From NCBI RefSeq assembly GCF_037975245.1, contig NC_092581.1:5547501-5611500 (forward strand): DNA of 64,000 nt, read 5' to 3'. Below the pieces are notes generated by a model that saw only the letters and a program-made list of their open reading frames with translations, searched no databases and was not told the DNA's origin. The number at the start of each line of letters is the position of its first letter. Within the stretch, counting starts at the first letter, position 1. The DNA is from Apostichopus japonicus. Lineage: Eukaryota; Echinodermata; Holothuroidea; Aspidochirotida; Stichopodidae. The translations under genes and the position numbers were made by a program. Positions 58,055 through 64,000 of this stretch are shown piece after piece.

Positions 58055-60149
58055 CCTGCCATAATTGACAATGTAAATGAAATATAAAAACAGTGTGATA
58101 ATGGAGGACGTATATAATATATAAAACAAGATTATCCCACTAACCATGCACATGTCTGTGTGCAGATCTATACAGCCTTGAGATACTCTAAATACCAGTA
58201 TGCATTACACACAAGGAGAGTCGCGTACGATGATCGATGGAGTCGGAGGTATACTATCTTTAAACCTCTGTTGGGCCAATAAGATTTCAAGAATAGTTTC
58301 ATTGTCCAATTTGACTCACATACAATTTTTTTTTGCATCAAATTAGCGACACCAATTTTGTTTATTGCATGCGATCTGCTGAATGCTGCAGAAGAAAAAA
58401 AACTGCCTTGTCATTTCGGATCGGAAATCCACCCTTGAACTCCTCCATATATCGACGCTTAAAATTTATGGAGTTCATTAACACTACGACAGATTACAAG
58501 CAGATAAAGCAGTGACTCCAAAGATCTGGATTAGCCTGAGGCATTCAACGTCCGATTTACTAATTATGATTCGTTAAAGGAATGTAAAAACATTTGGGTT
58601 TCAAGATTCTCTTGTTTAACCGTTATAGAAGTCTATTGAACAATTCACACATCAGTTTTTATTTTTTGATTGGAAAAAAATCCACCTGATTCTAAATAAA
58701 CTTAAATAGAGAAATGAAATGGAATCTAAAATTTAAGGCCTTCACAAGGAATGTTTTGTTGTTGCCAGTTTTCGTTCGTGTGTTCTTCTATAAAGAATAA
58801 CAGAAAGGAACATAAAATGAACAGAACAGGTACAACTTATAAATTTACGACTCGAGAGGTCGCCTTCCTCTACTCTGTTGACAGTAAATTCAAGTTTTCA
58901 TCCTTTAGCTGATAAATTTTCAATTTTATTTACAGCTTGTAACGAACCAGAGTCGATGATTCAAACAGTCACGTGTAGGTTTATAACTTCAGACGTATCA
59001 CGCCTTTACTATTCTACAGTATGCAGGTGATGAACGTATTGCCCTGTGATTGTGAGAAAGAAAACACGTATCCTCTGTGGATATACAAGGATATGTCACT
59101 AACGTGGACATGTCCAACATTTCTATGACATCATTTAATGTTATTTCAAAAGAGTAGCCTGTGAAACCATGAACCTTCTCGCTAATCAGAAAAAAAAAGA
59201 AAGAAAAATAAATTGGCTATTTTATGTTACTTCCTACGTGTTCCTTGATAAAATGGATATTTTATAACTATACATATGTATCGCTTTAATTACACTTTTT
59301 GAAATTAAAGACTAAAAGCCCAAAAGAGGCTCAGAAAATAAAAATTCATAAAATTTAAAGTGAGTCGACCTTGAGCTAAATAGTAACGAGTTATTTCATA
59401 TTAAGAATACAGAACTAATGGTATATACCATTAAGTAGATTAAAGGTAGATTTATGCAGTTTGCTGAAAGGATTACAGAAATACTAGTTATTATAATACT
59501 CTCACCGAAAAGTATAATTGAGAAATAGACAAATATATGTATTCTTTGTAAGTTATTATAAATGGTTTTGAACAGTTATTATGAAAGATACGTAGAACTT
59601 TTTAAATTCAAAAAGATTTTTGTTTATATCTCCCTGTCTTCTTAGTAAAATGATAAGCTATGGGTAAGCCCGGATGTTCTTTCGGGCGGGGTGGGGGGGG
59701 GGGGTGTTCCTTTCTTATATTATAAGGTTACCATGACCTACTTGTAATGTTATATCAATTAAGTTTAACAAGGGAAGCAATATTTGTGTTCTTGTATTTT
59801 CAATTGATAATTTATTTATTTCAGTAGTAGTAAATATATGCGAGCGATACTGTAAACTGTAACGGTCTAAAAAGGAATAGCGACCTCTATTCAGTTCCTT
59901 TCGTTTGACTGCCATTTCGAGTGATTAGTTCGGTTCTCCTTCTCGGTTCCTACATCAGGGATGTGTACCCCCCCCCCCCCCCCCCGCCCTCCCTCCCTTC
60001 CATGATGATGTAGTCTAATCCTGGAAGTTCTTCTTTTTTCGTTTGCTGTAATTGGTTTTGGTTATGAGAGGTGTATATTCTACTGTTTAATTTGTAAGCG
60101 TACAGGCATAGCGGTATCATGATCGCTCCGTCACGGTTGAAGTGTTAAA
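58055..60149. other. Intergenic sequence, no gene recognised
   Basis: AT-rich sequence. It includes the second copy of the diverged duplicate (58838-58985), a G run at 59690-59704 and a C run at 59969-59985. Short open frames lack similarity. Confidence 0.45.
58838..58985 (+). repeat. Diverged duplicate, copy 2
   Basis: Contains ATAAATTTACGACTCGAGAG, then GTTGACAGTAAATT, GCTGATAAATTT, CAGCTTGTAACGAACCAG and GTCGATGATTCAAACAGTC. It matches 57510-57650 block by block with many substitutions, so the duplication is old or belongs to a dispersed family. Confidence 0.6.
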
Positions 60150-60538
60150 GGGTTCTGGGAGGGAGAGGAGGTAGAGGAGGTAGAGGAGGGAGAGGAGGGA
60201 GATGAGGAAGAGGAGGAAGAGGAGGGAGAGGAGGGAGAGGTGGAGGGGAGGGGAGGAAGAGTAGGTTGAGGAGGGAGAGGAGGGAGAGGAGGGAGAGGAG
60301 GGAGAGGAGGAAGAGGAGGGAGAGGAGGAAGAGGAGGGAGAGGAGGAAAAGGAGGGAGAGGATGGAGAGGAGGGAGAGGAGGGAGAGGAGGAAGGGGAGA
60401 AACAGGAGGAAGAGGAGGGAGAGGAGGGAGAGGAGGGAGAGGAGGGAGAGGAGGGAGAGGAGGGAGAGGAGGGAGAGGAGGAAGAAGAGGGAGAGGAGAG
60501 GAGAGGAGGGAGAGGAGGGAGAGGAGGGAGAGGATGGG
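60150..60538 (+). repeat. Polypurine minisatellite, GGAGAGGAG type
   Basis: About 390 bp almost wholly of A and G on the plus strand, built from GGAGAGGAGGGAGAGGAGG-type 9- and 12-bp variants. The long Arg/Glu-rich plus frame and the Leu/Ser-rich minus frame are its products and not genes. Such tracts can form triplex DNA. Confidence 0.97.
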
Positions 60539-63084
60539 ATCCTTCGTCGTTGTGTTTTATTAAGCATATATATTTCTGTAAATTTGTCCATTTTCCGTGT
60601 TCTTTTTAACCATAAAGTTTTACCTTTATTTTCAATGTTTGCGTTCTGATAAAATGAGCGATCTGTAACCATGGACTGATAGTATTTGAGTGTAAATGTT
60701 TATTACAGATCAAAATTAATGTTATGTTTCAAGTAACCAGTTAAATTTAGTATTTAGATGCTATACTTATACGGTGTTTAGTTGAGTAAATATGAATCAC
60801 ATTGAAATTGTTGGATAAGCCGCATTTTGAATTCACATGCAACACTTGCAGCAACGCTTTCAACACCCCCCCCCCCCCCCTATCACACACACACCCTCAC
60901 AGCTTCCTCACACGCACATAACCCATGTGTACACATTCGCACATACACGCATACCCACACGCACATACGCACATGCACGGTTACAAACCCTATTCGCCGG
61001 TTTTGTATACTTATCGCCTTCATTTTACTTTAATATTTCTGATGTCTTTAAAATAATCATCAGATTTGCAAGAATTAAATTAATAAACAGCCTAGGTAGT
61101 TCAAATACACAATATCGGATATATCAACGTAAGAAATCACTACAGGTCGTTAAAATGAACCAGTATAGAATGCCGCATTATATTAATCTCCAACAAAAGG
61201 ATCTCTCGCTTACTCTAGCTATTCAGAGATATTTGCTCTGTATCATAATATATTAATGCCTGTTTCAATCCATGGATTACCTTTAACCGTTGTGAACGAT
61301 ATTTTCTCACCCTTCGTTCTGTCATTCACCTCGTTAGGCAGGTAGCGTTAAAAGTTGAGTATGTATATAGCTGTCCGCGTGTTATGCACGTCTTCTTATC
61401 GCAGTGTGTGGTTGACGGTGGGCAGCATTGTTTATACCAAACGGAAATTCCCGGGCAAAAGGCGCCACTCGAAAGCTCGTAAATTCTCGCCTTTTTCGAA
61501 GTCATCTCATCTTCCCGCCTTCATTGTTTTGTTCTGGGTGTCAAAATTTCAATTTGTGTTGGTTATATATGACATAAAATCCCATTTTTCATTCACAGAT
61601 GAAGCTCTGGTCCATAAGTATTGTAATATGACTGATGTTGCATTACGGGTTAGGTGTGATAAAGGTCGGAACTGGCTCAAGTTTATATAGGAAAGTCTGG
61701 CGGTATCGATCGCCAACTTTGGGGGTTTGTTTTCTTATTGCAAATATATACTATGAAGAATATTATAAAGTATCTACGAACATCGTGGGTTTCTGAATTT
61801 CATGTACTGTACTGGGAGACTTGAAACTAACAATACTGATACATTGTATAATAAAAGACATGTTAATTGATGACCTCATCCATGCTCCATCTTCTTCTCA
61901 AAGAGCGACCCCTTCCAAGCAATATCCGTTGAGCACCCCTTGAGATTTTTCCATTCCTATTTTTTTTGCTCTATTGGGGGTGTTTGAGTTGGGTGCGTTG
62001 TCGTTTGATCATGGGCACCTGCAAATAGGTTTATATTCTAAATAGAAGAACGCTGAAATAGAAGATCTTATAGGATCACACAAAATAAAACTACCATATC
62101 GTAATTCAAAACCTTGGATTGAAACCCTGTATCTGCTTTCAAATATAAGAATTGCGATAACCCTTTTCCAGTTTGTTGAAAGGTAATATATATTTGTTAA
62201 CATGTGATGAGGATCAATATACCCTTCTGGTTTACTCAAGTATCAACCCAGGCTCCACTACAAGGACAGATAATTAACGTAAACTGCCATCTACTAGTGC
62301 AGTCTGTTAATTTCTCTCACAGACATCAATTCTCCAATTCAACAAATAACTGGATATCGTCAAACCGCCATAATCTAATTTTCCCGCCATAAATACAACT
62401 CAGGCAGACGACTATTTATTTACACCAAAAAACAGGTAAAGTTACGAAAATAGGATTTGATGAATGATATTATGACAAAAATGCCAAAGTTTTTCGCGCT
62501 TCGAGGAGCATCAGTAATTAGTTTTATTCCAGCAAAATTGCATGTTGTATAACCAAAATGGCGAAACTGGGTCGCGGTTGCTAAGGAATCAACATTAATG
62601 AAAAACGTTCAGAAACACGAAGAAAGGATACAACCATGTGACGCTTAACTTGAGTTCCTGCGCAGATATTTCGGTCGTCTGGAATGTCTCAACAAAGATC
62701 ATGTAAAAGCTATTGAGTGGCCAAGCATCTTTAATCAGTAAAGGAAGTGGTGAAAACAAAACTATGCCCACCCATCCCATCGCCTGGTGTGGCACCCCGG
62801 CCTCCTTAAACTATTTGTCCATATCAAATTAATTGTTTCTCAACCTTATAGTCGTCATACTGCATTAAAAAACGCATGGGAATGTCGGTTACGCAATAAA
62901 AAATAGCTCATCACGTAACGCCGTTCCCGTGAAATAGCTTTTCATACTGAGGTCACATTTTTTTATATTGGAGATGCACAACTGGACGTAGACATGCGAT
63001 AGTACGGATTTGATCGGTTGTTACTGATTATAAATTAACATTCAAACCGTTGCTCTGGCTCGCGTGATTAGTAGTATAGAGGGC
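60539..63084. other. Intergenic sequence, no gene recognised
   Basis: Contains a C run and CA-rich tract at 60864-60980. The plus-strand frames at 60837-61256 and 61355-61690 (111 codons) show no recognised similarity. Confidence 0.45.
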
Positions 63085-63620
63085 CCCGGATTGCACCGGT
63101 GCAATCCCAATTTTGGATGTATCTTGATTGTCATAATAGATGTACCCCCCTCAGATCGCACCCGTGCAATCCCAACTTGTGATGTACCCCCGGAAAGATG
63201 TAGCCATTATGATGGCACCCGTACAATCCCAACTTGTGATGTACCCCCGGTAAGATGTAGCAACTTTGATCGCACACAGTACAATCCCAATGTGTTATCG
63301 ACTGAGATTGCCTGTCACTGAGATGTATCCATCAATGATCACACACACAGTACAATCCCAATTTGTTATCAGCTGAGATTTTCTGTCACTGAGATGTAGC
63401 CATCAATGATCACACCCGTGCAATCCTACTTTGTAACGGACCCAAATTCCCGATAACTGAGATGTAGCCACCAATGATCGCACCCGTGCAATCCCAATTT
63501 TTTATCAGTTGAGATTTTCTGTCACTGAGATGTAGCCATCAATGATCTCACCCGTGCAATCCTACTTTGTAACGAACCCAGGTTCCCTGTAACTGAGATG
63601 TAGCCACCAAAGATCGCCCA
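63085..63620 (+). repeat. Tandem repeat with 57- and 69-bp phases
   Basis: The shared core is CGCACCCGTGCAATCCCAA with GATGTAGCCA. Copies of the CAATCC core lie at about 63102, 63166, 63223, 63281, 63352, 63421, 63489 and 63556. The first units carry GATGTACCCCCGG (about 57-65 bp period), while later ones carry TTTTCTGTCACTGAGATGTAG (about 69 bp). Confidence 0.93.
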
Positions 63621-64000
63621 CAGTCCTAGGTCATTCCCGACCATGATTGGATTTACGATGATATCTATTGATATATGTATATATGTATTGATCGCCCACC
63701 AGTACGGTACCTATATGAGGTCGCATGATAGTATCTTAAGCAGGTTTATTTGAAATCATATTCTTGATAGTTTTCAGCAATGAGACAGGGAAGAAATTCG
63801 TAATTCGAGAGGTAAATTAGTATAGGCCCACAGTTTTGGTATATTAATAGAATATTATATTTGGATATCCGAATCGTTTAAGACTTGTTCAATATACTAT
63901 AATATAGCTACTGATATATATTCGTGAAGTGAACGAATGTGAAATTCTTTGTCTCCTATAACTCAGTCAACGCGTGTGGGGGTTTTAACGTTTTAAGAAC
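63621..64000. other. Intergenic sequence, right edge
   Basis: AT-rich sequence with a few ATATGTATAT motifs. Nothing else was recognised. Confidence 0.5.

Noticed and set aside
60145-60672. 175-codon Leu/Ser/Pro-rich minus frame and Arg/Glu-rich plus frame
   Set aside because: Both come from the polypurine minisatellite; there is no start context or homologous domain.

Overview
The window looks like a gene-poor stretch of AT-rich animal genome. It holds long introns, many simple and tandem repeats, short motif families such as AGGCCTAGGCC, and several DNA-transposon and retrotransposon remnants. The one cellular gene I can support is a Tubby-like protein 4 (TULP4) orthologue. Its divergence from vertebrate TULP4, together with the repeat style and a P-element-like transposon, suggests a marine invertebrate deuterostome. 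An echinoderm is my best guess, at low confidence.

Left part, about 1 to 27,050: TULP4 lies on the minus strand. Three consecutive phase-0 coding exons are visible, at 27050-26799, 13307-13179 and 1383-1222. They join into 181 residues of the N-terminal WD40 region. Two introns of about 13.5 kb and 11.8 kb separate them, and the gene continues off the left edge. The introns carry a 25-bp satellite (13763-14910), a 91-bp satellite (17225-18108), a 55-bp tandem repeat beside exon 1, a family of about 150-bp elements ending in a splice-donor-like sequence, two tRNA-derived SINE-like units, a TTAA-flanked MITE abutting an exon, and a CpG-rich insertion (about 4.85-7.29 kb). That insertion contains an array of about 150-bp modules. 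Each module carries a hairpin whose stem sequence differs while its pairing is kept, which is the most unusual structure I found.

Middle, 27 to 37 kb: this is the 5' side of TULP4, with no exon I can recognise. It contains a 311-bp inverted-repeat element made of ATATCTGG-type motifs. It also contains a complete 4,222-bp P-element-like transposon (32617-36838) with perfect 31-bp terminal inverted repeats, an 8-bp target duplication and subterminal inverted repeats. The transposase is broken, and a MITE and a non-LTR retrotransposon scrap are nested inside.

Right part, 37 to 64 kb: I recognise no cellular gene. It holds a 3' end of a CR1/L2-like retrotransposon (about 43.2-43.55 kb), a hAT-type MITE with 8-bp target duplication (57774-58046), a pre-miRNA-like hairpin (55102-55209), a 565-bp pentanucleotide array kept in perfect register, minisatellites, a polypurine tract, (AT)n and many poly(C)/poly(G) runs. 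The short motif ACAGTA/TACTGT is very common up to about 30 kb and rare afterwards, so its density changes near the 5' end of TULP4.
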